A stretch of DNA of 35,854 bases from a virus: positions 1 through 35,854 of the IMG/VR virus record IMGVR_UViG_3300049596_000318, one strand, 5' to 3'. The stretch's first letter is position 1; each line of letters begins with the position of its first letter. Shown here in pieces: positions 1 to 6,828 of the stretch. The position numbers were made by a program, and so were the translations under genes. The notes beneath the pieces were generated by a model. It saw only the letters and a list, made by a program, of their open reading frames with translations. It did not search any database and was not told the origin of the DNA.

Positions 1-151
1 CCCCCCCCTGTGTCTTGACCCTCAAAAGCCGCCAAATCGCCTTAAATCGAACGCAGCGGCGTTTGGCGAGCCATCCAGAGCAGGCTGCGAACCGCGGTTT
101 GCCGATCCGGCCTCGGTCCTGCTCGGCTTTGATCTGCTCAACGTAGTTCAC
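1..151 (-). CDS. Possible partial gene at the window edge, unknown product
   Basis: A GTG start overlaps the stop of the upstream gene in a GTGA arrangement, the same coupling used by many neighbours, and the frame stays open to base 1 (50 codons). The first 18 or so codons (VNYVEQIKAEQDRGRIGKP) look like real coding sequence; the rest is arginine-rich and less convincing. The frame runs into a run of eight C bases at the window edge. I do not recognise a family. A different reading frame could take over before the edge. Confidence 0.3.
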   Translation of the reverse strand, partial: MNYVEQIKAEQDRGRIGKPRFAACSGWLAKRRCVRFKAIWRLLRVKTQGG

Positions 152-558
152 GGCGCCGCCTCTCGGTCCGGCCGCTCGGCCTCGTCCGTCGCCTGCCGGT
201 AGTCGGTCATAAGCTGAGCAAGCGCCGGGAAGACAAGCCTGACCCGCTCGATCTCGTGGGCCCACTCGTAGTGCAACGCCTGACGTGTTCGCCCGGTCTT
301 GGCCGCCATCTCGCCAAAGCTCTGCCTGACCGCCGAGACATCGCCCGAGCCCAGCCGCAAGGTCACCAAGAACATCGTCGGCGAAAGATCCGCCAGCGTC
401 CCGAGTCGGCGGCATAGGTCCGCAGCGCTCGTCATGCGTAGCTCGTGCAGCTCAACGAGCCGCTCCATGATCTCAGCCGATAGCCGACCCGCGTCCGACC
501 GAGCGCCGTCGTAAGACGCCTCGTAGTTCGCCGCGCGGTCGTATGTCGCCGTAATCAC
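148..558 (-). CDS. Putative helix-turn-helix DNA-binding protein
   Basis: The product is 136 residues. Its C-terminal half holds a segment that reads like a helix-turn-helix (around residues 82-96, EMAAKTGRTRQALHYEW), and the N-terminal part is helical and charged. The GTG start overlaps the stop of the preceding gene as GTGA, so it is probably translationally coupled and part of the operon that follows the helicase. The family is not recognised with certainty; a small phage regulator or a protein acting with the replication genes is an inference from the motif and position. Confidence 0.65.
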   Translation of the reverse strand: MITATYDRAANYEASYDGARSDAGRLSAEIMERLVELHELRMTSAADLCRRLGTLADLSPTMFLVTLRLGSGDVSAVRQSFGEMAAKTGRTRQALHYEWAHEIERVRLVFPALAQLMTDYRQATDEAERPDREAAP

Positions 559-827
559 GTCAGGTCACCGACCGGATTGTGGATCAACTTCCGAAGCTCC
601 GGCGAAATCTCGACCGCGTTGATGCCGTCAATGCCGAGCTGACCGATGCTCTCGCGCTGCTGCAAGATCAGGATCAGCGCCCGAATCTTTTTGATGCGCT
701 CGCCATATTCGCGGGTGATCGTTTTCCTTTGCATCTCCAGCGTAGTGATGGCTCGCGCCGCCCGTGCAGAGAAGCGCAGCGCCTCAAGTTCTCGTTGATC
801 TTGGTCGTGTGTCTGTTGTGTCGTCAT
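555..827 (-). CDS. Small charged, probably coiled-coil protein
   Basis: The product is 90 residues, rich in E, R, K and Q, with heptad-like spacing over most of its length, so a helical coiled coil is likely. There is no signal peptide or membrane segment. The ATG is preceded by an A/C-rich leader (AGGCAACACATG) without a Shine-Dalgarno match, a pattern shared with several other genes here. Its stop overlaps the next GTG start. Function unknown. Confidence 0.6.
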   Translation of the reverse strand: MTTQQTHDQDQRELEALRFSARAARAITTLEMQRKTITREYGERIKKIRALILILQQRESIGQLGIDGINAVEISPELRKLIHNPVGDLT

Positions 828-867
828 GTGTTGCCTATCGCTTTTGACGCATTGCGCTGCGAGTCAA

Positions 868-1026
868 TCACGAACGCGCTTTTTCTAGCTCACGGAGTAG
901 TTGTTTCAGTTTATTTTCAACCGTCTCAAGTTCTGCCGTGCTCGATCGAACCTTGCGTTGCACCTCGGTCCTTAGTTTGAGCCACATTTTCATTTCGTCT
1001 TCGATTTCTTGTTTCGTTTTGTTCAT
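868..1026 (-). CDS. 52-residue coiled-coil protein
   Basis: A short open frame starts with MNKTKQEIEDEMKMW and ends in ELEKARS. It fills the gap between the MORN-like gene and the 90-residue coiled-coil gene. It begins four bases after the preceding stop, is strongly helical, and is dominated by K, E, L and R with hydrophobic residues at coiled-coil spacing. Its gene-like size and fit between neighbours support a real gene. Function unknown; an accessory or scaffold-like small phage protein is possible. Confidence 0.55.
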   Translation of the reverse strand: MNKTKQEIEDEMKMWLKLRTEVQRKVRSSTAELETVENKLKQLLRELEKARS

Positions 1027-1030
1027 GAGT

Positions 1031-1231
1031 TTAAATTTGCGGCGCCACGATCTCGCGGCCGTTGATCCAAAACTGCTCCTCGATGCGCCCGTCGGCGAAG
1101 ACTAGCCGCACCGCTGGCCCGTCGAGCCGGTGAATCTTGCCGTGATGATACCACACGCACGAGCCGTCTGGGTTGGTGACTGCCGGTCCGCCCTCCGCGT
1201 GCAGCCGATTTTGTTCGTCGTAGAGCCTCAT
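1031..1231 (-). CDS. MORN/YwqK-like repeat protein
   Basis: The product is 66 residues and carries two copies of a pattern in which a short G/W/Y-rich strand is followed by a GPA turn (AEGGPAV near residues 12-18 and RLDGPAV near 35-41). This resembles the repeats of MORN-like and YwqK-type proteins. The ATG overlaps the helicase stop as ATGA, so the gene is coupled to dnaB. In bacteria such repeats occur in antitoxin-like or surface proteins; here the role is unknown. The family assignment rests on the repeat pattern only. Confidence 0.6.
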   Translation of the reverse strand: MRLYDEQNRLHAEGGPAVTNPDGSCVWYHHGKIHRLDGPAVRLVFADGRIEEQFWINGREIVAPQI

Positions 1232-2556
1232 AGTTTTTTGTGGAATGAAAAGCTGGGTTTGAAGAACTCGACCACCTTGGCGATGCCGCCCGCTCCGTTT
1301 CGGTTCTTCGCTTGGTCGATGACGACCTGCACCGTCGGCGCGTCAGGAACTGCCATCACGTCAGGGTCAGGATAGAGCAACCAGACCCGATCTGCGTCCT
1401 GCTCGATGGCGCCTGACTCGCGCAAACCCGAGAGCTTCGGCCGGCTGCCGTCCTTCTCCGCGTCCCGGTTAAGCTGCGAGAGCAGAATCACGGCCACGTT
1501 GAAATTCAGCGCCATGAGTTTTATCCGGCGCGACATGAGCGCCACCTGTTGCTCGCGTGGTGCGCGTGAGTCCTCGGCGTGCAGCAGTTGCAGGTAGTCG
1601 ATGACAACCACATGTGGCAAAGCATCCGCGGCCTTCAGCATCGCCACCCGGTCCTCGATGTCCGAGACCGACTTGACCTGACGCACCTCGAAGATGTGCA
1701 GGCGCTTCTCGTCCGCTTTCATCTTCTGCGCCGACGCAATCCACGAGGTCTTAGCCGATTGATACTCGGCCGCGGTGCAGCCTCGCACGATGCCGGCGCT
1801 TCGCCCCAGTCGTTGCTTCGCGAGCCGGCCGACCAAATCCCGCGCCTGCATTTCAAGCGAGACGATCATGGCCTTCCCGCCGCCCCGCACAACGGAATCA
1901 GCCATCTGAATAGCCAGAGCGGTCTTCCCGACGCCCGGCCTGCCTGCAATCACGCAAACCTCGCCGCCTCGGATCTTCCCGAAATACTCGTCGCAATGCG
2001 GCAATCCAGTCCCGACGACCCCGGCCTCCCTGCCGTGGATCTCGTCGTGGATGTATTCGTCCACGATGGCCGAAAGGCTCTTGGTCGCGCCTTGGATCGA
2101 AACCGCCAGCTCGGCCTCATGGATCGCTTTCCGTGCGGCCGACCAGTCCTCTTCCCATTCGCCGCCCTCCCGTGGCGTGACGGCGCCCAGAGCCTGTCCG
2201 AGCTTGGTGACGGCCTTGCGGCGCTTGTTCGCGTCGATGACTTCGATCGTCAGCTGCTTCGCAAAGATCGATGTCGGCTCAAGTGCGGCGATCTCCGCCA
2301 GTTGGCCCATGCTCTCGGCATCGATCGCCGAACCAAAGGCGCGACGGCCGACTTTGAAAACGTGCGTGTCCTTGTCCTCGGTCGCGGTCTGCACCAGAGC
2401 CTGCCAGATAATCCCGAGCATCGGGTCGGCGAAGGTCTCGGCGCTGATGCCGTGGTTGACTGCGCTTGCCACGGTCTGCACGCCGCCGGCCATGCACGCC
2501 GCGATCAGCCGGCGCTCCGCGGGCGATGGATCAGGAGCGGTCGATGATGCTTTCAT
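1228..2556 (-). CDS. dnaB: Replicative DNA helicase, DnaB family
   Basis: This 442-residue protein is a hexameric 5'-3' replicative helicase that would unwind the phage origin and drive the fork. The N-terminal helical domain spans about residues 10-100. The RecA-like motor follows, with Walker A GRPGVGKT at 205-212, an SLEM motif near 233-236, Walker B VVVIDYLQLL near 316-325, the sensor stretch ILLSQLNR at 357-364 and the typical ESGAIEQDAD segment near 380-389. A KNRNGAGG segment near the end matches the arginine-finger region of DnaB proteins. Length is normal for the family. It overlaps the 3' end of the initiator gene by 26 bases, so the pair is one expression unit, comparable to lambda O-P or to initiator-helicase pairs in other phages. 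Confidence 0.97.
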   Translation of the reverse strand: MKASSTAPDPSPAERRLIAACMAGGVQTVASAVNHGISAETFADPMLGIIWQALVQTATEDKDTHVFKVGRRAFGSAIDAESMGQLAEIAALEPTSIFAKQLTIEVIDANKRRKAVTKLGQALGAVTPREGGEWEEDWSAARKAIHEAELAVSIQGATKSLSAIVDEYIHDEIHGREAGVVGTGLPHCDEYFGKIRGGEVCVIAGRPGVGKTALAIQMADSVVRGGGKAMIVSLEMQARDLVGRLAKQRLGRSAGIVRGCTAAEYQSAKTSWIASAQKMKADEKRLHIFEVRQVKSVSDIEDRVAMLKAADALPHVVVIDYLQLLHAEDSRAPREQQVALMSRRIKLMALNFNVAVILLSQLNRDAEKDGSRPKLSGLRESGAIEQDADRVWLLYPDPDVMAVPDAPTVQVVIDQAKNRNGAGGIAKVVEFFKPSFSFHKKL

Positions 2557-3256
2557 GTGCTCGGCTTCCTTTCGCAGCGTCCATCGGTTTTTCGATGCGG
2601 TTCAGCCATGCGACGAATCGGCGCCGGCTCGGCATCTTGCGGTTTACGCCGCACCACGTTTGCATCTTCGAATACTCGCGCCGGACGTCGATGCCTGAGT
2701 ATGCGGGCGACGTCGCAAGCTCCGCGAGCCATTCCGCGTCGGTCTGTTTGGGTTGTTTCTTGGGCTTTTCGGGTTCGTCCAGCAAGTCATCGAAAAGAAT
2801 TGCAGGCGGCGGGGTCACAACCCCGCTACCTTCTTCTTCTGACTTCTGACTTATGACTTCTGACTTCTTGGGCGTTACATCTGCGTTACCTGATTCGTTA
2901 CCGGCTTTGTTACCGTGTTTCTTTCGATAGTTTTGAACGCGTAACCTTGTCTGTTCACGCGTGATAGATTCATTCATCATTCTGCGACATGTAACACTTA
3001 CATTTCCGTTACACTCTCGTATCACGTCTCCGACTTTCATTTCTTCGATCTCACTGAGCGCAGATTGAAAATCGGCTTCGGTCGCTCCCATGATTCTGGC
3101 CCAGCCTCTCGCCGGCAAAGTCGAAGTGCCCCGCGTCGATGAGGCGTGCAGCACGCAAATGATGTCGACCCACGCTCCGCGAGCGGACAGCGAAAGGACT
3201 CGGGTATCAACCAAATAGTCCGATGGGTAAAACTGAAGGAAAGGTAGCTTGCTCAT
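2531..3256 (-). CDS. DUF1376-type replication initiator with DnaT-like C-terminus
   Basis: The 241-residue product starts with a DUF1376-like winged-helix region (residues 1-100; PFLQFYPSDYLVDTRVLSLS is typical) found in phage replication initiators. Next is a low-complexity polar linker (about 112-172), then a C-terminal helical region (about 174-222, with EWLAELATSPAYSGIDV and PSRRRFVAWLNR) that resembles DnaT or helicase-loader tails. It lies directly upstream of dnaB and overlaps it. The linker DNA contains iteron-like repeats, so the gene may host the origin. The ATG sits four bases after the T-run of an intrinsic terminator with no clear ribosome-binding site, suggesting attenuation or an internal promoter. 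Confidence 0.88.
   Translation of the reverse strand: MSKLPFLQFYPSDYLVDTRVLSLSARGAWVDIICVLHASSTRGTSTLPARGWARIMGATEADFQSALSEIEEMKVGDVIRECNGNVSVTCRRMMNESITREQTRLRVQNYRKKHGNKAGNESGNADVTPKKSEVISQKSEEEGSGVVTPPPAILFDDLLDEPEKPKKQPKQTDAEWLAELATSPAYSGIDVRREYSKMQTWCGVNRKMPSRRRFVAWLNRIEKPMDAAKGSRAHESIIDRS
2839..2866. repeat. Tandem 7-bp repeat inside the initiator gene
   Basis: Four back-to-back heptamers lie at 2839-2845, 2846-2852, 2853-2859 and 2860-2866. On the plus strand they read CTGACTT, CTGACTT, ATGACTT and CTGACTT. The period of seven is not a multiple of three, so the repeat cannot be explained by a repeated peptide. It sits in the linker-coding part of the initiator gene, next to the GTTACC array. 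Confidence 0.85.
2874..2914. repeat. GTTACC iteron-like array, candidate phage origin
   Basis: Plus-strand GTTACC occurs at 2885-2890, 2897-2902 and 2909-2914, exactly 12 bp apart, and GTTACA lies at 2874-2879 at an 11-bp offset. Further related words occur at 2941-2946 and 2991-2996 (inverted) and 3008-3013, in a stretch (about 2915-3060) that is visibly richer in A/T than its surroundings. Iterons plus an AT-rich flank inside the initiator gene match the arrangement of lambda ori within gene O. Origin function is inferred. Confidence 0.6.
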
Positions 3257-3326
3257 AAATAAAAAAACCCGACCAGCCTTCGCGGTGAAAATTGGCGCAC
3301 GAAACGCCTCGCGAAAACTGGCCGGG
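3257..3326 (-). terminator. Long intrinsic terminator or attenuator before the initiator gene
   Basis: On the minus strand CCCGGCCAG (3326-3318) pairs with CTGGTCGGG (3276-3268) with one G-U pair. Inside it TTCGCG (315-310 of the 3,000s) pairs with CGCGAA (284-279), and a GGCG/CGCC pair closes the inner loop. Seven T residues follow (3267-3261). Four bases later the initiator ATG begins. It would end the recombination transcript after rusA and could also act as a leader attenuator for the initiator-helicase genes. Confidence 0.8.
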
Positions 3327-3401
3327 AAATTGATCTATGATTCATGTCGTGCAGTAGGCTTTTCACGGCCTGCTTGTTGTTTATCCAATCCGCTCCCAGC
3401 G

Positions 3402-3863
3402 TCAAGCCCCGCTCGGCTCAAATCGCTCCACGCTGAGGTAAACGCCGATGCGCGCGTCGGTGATCGCCCAGAACTTGTGCACGCTTAACTTCGCCACCTG
3501 CGAGTCGTCCCGCCAGATCCGCCCGCCGCGCGTGATGCGGTCGAGCACGAGCTTCGCCAAGTTGTCAGCGTCCGGCTTGGAGACGTGGCAGACCGGCGCG
3601 CTCGCCTTCACGTGTCCGCCCTTGCCATAATGCGACTTCGGCCGGCGGAAGAAGAACGTTAGCTTGCACTCGAACGCTCCGACCGGATCGAGTGCCCCCG
3701 CCGCCGCCTTTAGCTCGCGCTCGATCCCGAGGTCTACCGCCCGCTTCCACGCGTCTGCCACGTCGCTGTCATACATCCGCGCGACGTGTTTCGCGCCCAT
3801 CTTGCGGGCGAAGGCTCGCGCCCTCGGCTGTCCCTTCGGGTCGCCGAAAATGAAGGTGTTCAT
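3402..3863 (-). CDS. rusA: RusA-family Holliday junction resolvase
   Basis: The 153-residue product matches RusA, a homodimeric Mg-dependent endonuclease that cuts four-way DNA junctions. The diagnostic KPDADNL motif is at residues 96-102 (acidic residues D98 and D100), followed by an IWRDDSQVA motif around 116-124 carrying the third acidic position. An FRRPKSHYG segment near 72-80 is typical of the basic DNA-binding strand. Length is close to the family norm of about 120-150. The ATG overlaps the preceding gene's stop (ATGA). It lies in the recombination block and would resolve branched intermediates before packaging. Confidence 0.93.
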   Translation of the reverse strand: MNTFIFGDPKGQPRARAFARKMGAKHVARMYDSDVADAWKRAVDLGIERELKAAAGALDPVGAFECKLTFFFRRPKSHYGKGGHVKASAPVCHVSKPDADNLAKLVLDRITRGGRIWRDDSQVAKLSVHKFWAITDARIGVYLSVERFEPSGA

Positions 3864-4141
3864 TTTTCATCCTCCCATTTGCCAATTGTGCGGAGAAAAG
3901 CCTCGGCGCGTTGGGCGGAGGTTGCAAACACATCTCTCCCGGCGTGCATGTAAACCAGCTCAGTGCGATACCGCTCTCGCTGGACGTTGTTCAGCACCTT
4001 CTCCGCCTCATGGATGGCGTTGAGGTCTTTGAGGTAGTCGGGCATGAACTCCGCGACAAGTTGCGCCAATTCGTCTGAGTATTCGCTACATTTGAAGCCA
4101 CACGCTTTCGCGATGGCTATGCGTTGTCGATGGGGTTTCAT
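3860..4141 (-). CDS. Phage ABA-sandwich-like small protein
   Basis: The 93-residue product has the pattern DYLKDLNAIHEAEK (about residues 35-48) and ends with ATSAQRAEAFLRTIGKW (about 73-89). Both features recur in small phage proteins of the ABA-sandwich type, whose role is unknown. It overlaps both neighbours by four bases (ATGA), so it is tightly coupled to the rusA operon. There is no signal peptide or membrane segment. The family is assigned from memory of its sequence pattern. Confidence 0.7.
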   Translation of the reverse strand: MKPHRQRIAIAKACGFKCSEYSDELAQLVAEFMPDYLKDLNAIHEAEKVLNNVQRERYRTELVYMHAGRDVFATSAQRAEAFLRTIGKWEDEK

Positions 4142-4353
4142 TTCTTCGCTCCCTTCCGCAACCAGACGAGATGGTCCCGCTCGGCCGGCGTGATGCGATG
4201 CAGCGCCAGTCCGAGCCGCCGCGCCCGTGCGTGGACATTGCTCAGCGTCGCGCCTCGCATGACTCGGACGATCTCGCTCGGTGACTGCATTTCGAGCAGC
4301 CGCCGGTCGATTTCATGATTCGTTTTTTGGTGCTGTGATTTTGATCTTACCAT
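4138..4353 (-). CDS. Small basic helix-turn-helix-like protein
   Basis: The 71-residue product contains a likely helix-turn-helix (about residues 23-48, SPSEIVRVMRGATLSNVHAR followed by a basic helix). I chose the ATG at 4353 because AAAGG lies six bases upstream, although this makes the gene overlap the preceding one by 41 bases in another frame. The ATG at 4290 is the alternative. The C-terminus is basic. A DNA-binding role in the recombination region is inferred; I do not recognise the family. Confidence 0.6.
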   Translation of the reverse strand: MVRSKSQHQKTNHEIDRRLLEMQSPSEIVRVMRGATLSNVHARARRLGLALHRITPAERDHLVWLRKGAKK

Positions 4354-4537
4354 AAGGTGCCTTTCGTTTTTTGAACCGCCCGAGGTTGTCTCGGCCGGCC
4401 TGTGTTTTCCGTTCGTAAGCGAGGTAGTCGCTGACCCATTGCTCGTCGCGCCCGCGTCGTTTGCCGAGCGCGTGCCCGACATAAAAGCCAATGCCGGTGC
4501 AGAGCGTGACCGTGAGGATAATCAGGAGTTCGTTCAT
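4313..4537 (-). CDS. Small single-pass membrane protein
   Basis: The 74-residue product begins with a hydrophobic segment (residues 2-22, NELLIILTVTLCTGIGFYVG) that looks like a single transmembrane helix. A charged tail rich in R and K follows, with a GRFKKRKAPYG segment. It probably inserts with the basic tail in the cytoplasm. The ATG overlaps the stop of the preceding gene (ATGA). Such small membrane proteins among early phage genes can be host-takeover or superinfection proteins, but nothing here proves that. Confidence 0.65.
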   Translation of the reverse strand: MNELLIILTVTLCTGIGFYVGHALGKRRGRDEQWVSDYLAYERKTQAGRDNLGRFKKRKAPYGKIKITAPKNES

Positions 4538-4701
4538 GTTTCGCGGGTGATTCCGATGAGAGTCACGATCCACTCGACCTCGGTTTCGAGTTCGTCCGCA
4601 GCGAGCAAAGCCTGCTCGATCGTGCAGCGCTTCACGACGCTGATGGAGTGGCCCGGCGCGCCGAGCGTGATCCGCCAGTTATATTTGAGGTTCGATTTCA
4701 T
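4534..4701 (-). CDS. 55-residue conserved-looking small protein
   Basis: An open frame begins MKSNLKYNWRITLG and ends VTLIGITRET. It overlaps the exonuclease stop by ATGA at one end and the next ATG by ATGA at the other. This seamless double coupling is strong evidence for a real gene. The product is mixed alpha/beta in character with acidic central residues and no membrane segment. Function unknown. Confidence 0.7.
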   Translation of the reverse strand: MKSNLKYNWRITLGAPGHSISVVKRCTIEQALLAADELETEVEWIVTLIGITRET

Positions 4702-5528
4702 TTCGCATACCAGCCCGGCAGTTTCAACTCATGGATCGTCGGCTCGATGTTCGGCCAGTCGTTCGTTTCGAGGCTGCGCTTGAGCCGCACGAGGTCCGCG
4801 ATGTTCTCGTCCTGCCCTCGCGCAATCGCGTCGTCCGAGAGCTTGTAAACCGCGACGCCGTAAGGCTCCACCTTCTCTACGGCAACGTAGAAGATCCGCG
4901 AGACCGGATAGCCCAAGATTTCGTTGATCAACGGCAGATAGAATCCCGCCTGCCGGTGGTAGCCGTAGGAAAACGCAGCCCTCTCGAAGTTGCGGAACGC
5001 GTCGCTGTCGAGGCTCTCGACCGTCTTCACGTCCAGCGCGTAAGGGTGGAAGTCACTGATGTCGCAGCCGCACGGAGCAAACCAGTCGGTCCGACATTGC
5101 AGAGCGCCGAGTGCGTTCGGCTGCAATTTGCGCCAAGTCATTTCCGGCGTTCCTTCCGCGAGTAGCCGCGACGCGATTGGATGCGCCGCCACCGCCTCGC
5201 GCATGGCAACGACCTGCGCCATCTCGTCGGCGTCCAGCAGCGTCTTATCCGCGTGCTGAGCCGAGAACTCCGCGAACTGAATCTTGCCCTCCTTTGTGCG
5301 CCGGTCGCAGTCCGGCCGCAGAATGTAACGCTTGGCGAATTCCTTTTCCTCCAAGATCGCGCAGTGCACCGCCGAGCCGAGTCGGAAAGCGCCGGTCTCT
5401 TCCGGCTGCGCCAGAGTCTTGGCCACGTATTTCTTGAAGTAGAGCGCCGGCCTGCGCCGGTAGCACTCAAGCTTCGAGTGACTGATTGCCGGGTTGGCGT
5501 GGTATTCTTCGATGGTCTCGGCGCTCAT
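4698..5528 (-). CDS. RecE/YqaJ-like PD-(D/E)XK exonuclease
   Basis: The 276-residue product begins with the usual N-terminal HSKLECYRRRPALYFKKY segment (residues 17-34). The PD-(D/E)XK nuclease core has an acidic residue in TPEMTW (E129), D148 in the CRTDW strand and the catalytic LDVKT motif (D166, K168), followed by a helix with QAGFY near 193-197. This matches the phage exonuclease group (DUF3799, RecE and YqaJ relatives), which resects DNA ends to give single strands for annealing. I chose the ATG at 5528 because it overlaps the upstream stop as ATGA; an earlier in-frame start would read through that gene. It pairs functionally with the RecT-like protein two genes upstream. Confidence 0.9.
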   Translation of the reverse strand: MSAETIEEYHANPAISHSKLECYRRRPALYFKKYVAKTLAQPEETGAFRLGSAVHCAILEEKEFAKRYILRPDCDRRTKEGKIQFAEFSAQHADKTLLDADEMAQVVAMREAVAAHPIASRLLAEGTPEMTWRKLQPNALGALQCRTDWFAPCGCDISDFHPYALDVKTVESLDSDAFRNFERAAFSYGYHRQAGFYLPLINEILGYPVSRIFYVAVEKVEPYGVAVYKLSDDAIARGQDENIADLVRLKRSLETNDWPNIEPTIHELKLPGWYAK

Positions 5529-5818
5529 TTGATTTCCTCCAGCCCGAGCTTGCTTTGCAGTGGATCGATCTCGGTCTCTGACTCGTCTTTGAATCGGACC
5601 GACCACGCGATCTTGACGCCGACCTTCGGAGCTTGCGCGAGGCTGTCCCACTCGACGGTGAACGAGGCTTTCGCCTTTGGTTCCGTCTGGTCCTCGTCCT
5701 CGATGAATCCGTCTTGCGCGGCTTTGGCGATCGATCGGAAGTTTGTTTCGAGCAGGCTTCGGAACTGTTCCGTCGCCGCGTTGATGATGGCCTGACCTTT
5801 CGTGTCGTTGTCGTTCAT
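5525..5818 (-). CDS. Conserved-type phage protein between annealase and exonuclease
   Basis: The 97-residue product has a helical N-terminal half and a strand-rich C-terminal half (ASFTVEWDSLAQAPKVGVKI, then WSVRFKDESE). It sits between the RecT-like and exonuclease genes and overlaps the exonuclease ATG by four bases. The leader is A/C-rich (AAAAAACACATG). No known catalytic motif is visible. Its fixed place between the two recombination genes suggests a role linked to them. Confidence 0.65.
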   Translation of the reverse strand: MNDNDTKGQAIINAATEQFRSLLETNFRSIAKAAQDGFIEDEDQTEPKAKASFTVEWDSLAQAPKVGVKIAWSVRFKDESETEIDPLQSKLGLEEIK

Positions 5819-6036
5819 GTGTTTTTTGTTTTGCGTGAGTTCCAGAAATGCGCGCTTCCTTTTTCGATGTCGCGCCGCCCGATGAAGCGGCCGCGACTGT
5901 CCACCGCGATGCCGAGCTTGTTCCGGCTGTAAGTGGTTTCGTCCACGACTTCGCGGCGCTTTGGCTTTGCGATTTCGAGGTGCACGTCTTTGCGACGGGT
6001 TGGAATTCCTGATGTTCTTTCGCGTGGTTTAGTCAT
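5815..6036 (-). CDS. Small basic protein in the recombination operon
   Basis: The 73-residue product is very basic (many R and K), with a strand-like segment LGIAVDSRGRFIGRRDIEKG. The ATG at 6036 shares a base with the stop of the RecT-like gene (TAATG), which decides the start over a much longer upstream reading. Four-base coupling continues to the next gene. Nucleic-acid binding is plausible from charge alone. No family recognised. Confidence 0.65.
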   Translation of the reverse strand: MTKPRERTSGIPTRRKDVHLEIAKPKRREVVDETTYSRNKLGIAVDSRGRFIGRRDIEKGSAHFWNSRKTKNT

Positions 6037-6680
6037 TAGTTGTTGATTGCGTCGCTCAGTCCGCCCGCGAGCTTGTCGGCAAGCGGGGTGACGTTGATCT
6101 CTGCGGGAATGTCCCGCGCTTCCTCGGCCGTGCGCAGTCCCTTGAGAATGTCGCCGAACTGGTCGCGGAGGAGGAAACCGCGTGCCCGGAATTTGCACAT
6201 CCGCTTGGGATAGTCGGTCCATGGCCCGGCCTTGCCCCAGAGCTTCGCTGCCTTGGCGTCGCCCACTGTAAAGGTTTCCGAGGCGGCATCGAATCCGCGG
6301 CGCTGCACCGTCACGGTGAAGCCGTGCGAATCCTTGCCTGGCTCGCCGATCTCGGTCTCCTTGTAGCTCACGAGCTGACCGCTGGAGCGAACCAGAGCAA
6401 GCGCCGCGTCGCCGTAGATCGCCGGGCGACCGTTAATCACGGCCATGTTTTGGAGCGCCGCCATCGGCGTCAGCCCGATCTCAAGACCGAACTGAATCGC
6501 TATCATGACGCTCTCAGGCTTCTCCATGCCCTTCGGCGCCCAGCCGCTCGCGACTACCGCCCGCGCGAAGCGGAAAGCCTCGTCGATGCTCTGCAATTGC
6601 ACGCCGTGTTGGCCGAACTGAATCGGTGCTTTCGTAGCGGTCTCTGCGACCGCGATCTCTGATTTAACGTTAGTATCCAT
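6036..6680 (-). CDS. RecT-like single-strand annealing protein
   Basis: The 214-residue product resembles the RecT-type phage recombinases. It has the early pattern FARAVVASGWAPKGMEKPES (residues 38-57), then IAIQFGLEIGLTPMAALQNM (61-80) and INGRPAIYGDAALALV (82-97), which is characteristic of the group, and a central MCKFRARGFLLRDQFGD stretch near 161-177. It would coat single-stranded DNA made by the nearby exonuclease and anneal homologous strands. Length is a little short for RecT but usual for this phage subgroup. The leader upstream of the ATG is A/C-rich rather than Shine-Dalgarno. Confidence 0.88.
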   Translation of the reverse strand: MDTNVKSEIAVAETATKAPIQFGQHGVQLQSIDEAFRFARAVVASGWAPKGMEKPESVMIAIQFGLEIGLTPMAALQNMAVINGRPAIYGDAALALVRSSGQLVSYKETEIGEPGKDSHGFTVTVQRRGFDAASETFTVGDAKAAKLWGKAGPWTDYPKRMCKFRARGFLLRDQFGDILKGLRTAEEARDIPAEINVTPLADKLAGGLSDAINN

Positions 6681-6709
6681 GTTGTATCGTGTGTGTGTTT
6701 CGTGTGTTG

Positions 6710-6746
6710 CCCTCCGGTCGTCGTTGGCCGGAGGGTTTTCCTTTTC
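6710..6746 (+). terminator. Plus-strand terminator-like hairpin upstream of the RecT-like gene
   Basis: Plus-strand CCCTCCGG (6710-6717) and CCGGAGGG (6728-6735) form an 8-bp stem with a 10-base loop, followed by TTTTCCTTTTC. On the minus strand no T-run follows the hairpin. The terminator signature therefore faces against all the genes, in the 148-base gap 6681-6828. It could stop antisense transcripts, or act as a leader structure for the downstream message. Confidence 0.6.
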
Positions 6747-6828
6747 GGGAAAGTGTTGCTCGCGTATTTTCGCACCGGCACGAGCGCCGTCGGAGGGTTG
6801 GGTTTATGCTCGGAACCGCCGAGAAGTT

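Noticed and set aside
1579-2547. Long plus-strand open frame over dnaB
   Set aside because: It is the GC-driven shadow of the helicase gene, has no recognisable domain and no start signal.
3378-3405. Promoter over the rusA stop (TTGACG on the minus strand)
   Set aside because: The -35 word is good, but TAAACA at 16-base spacing matches -10 poorly and it lies within coding sequence.
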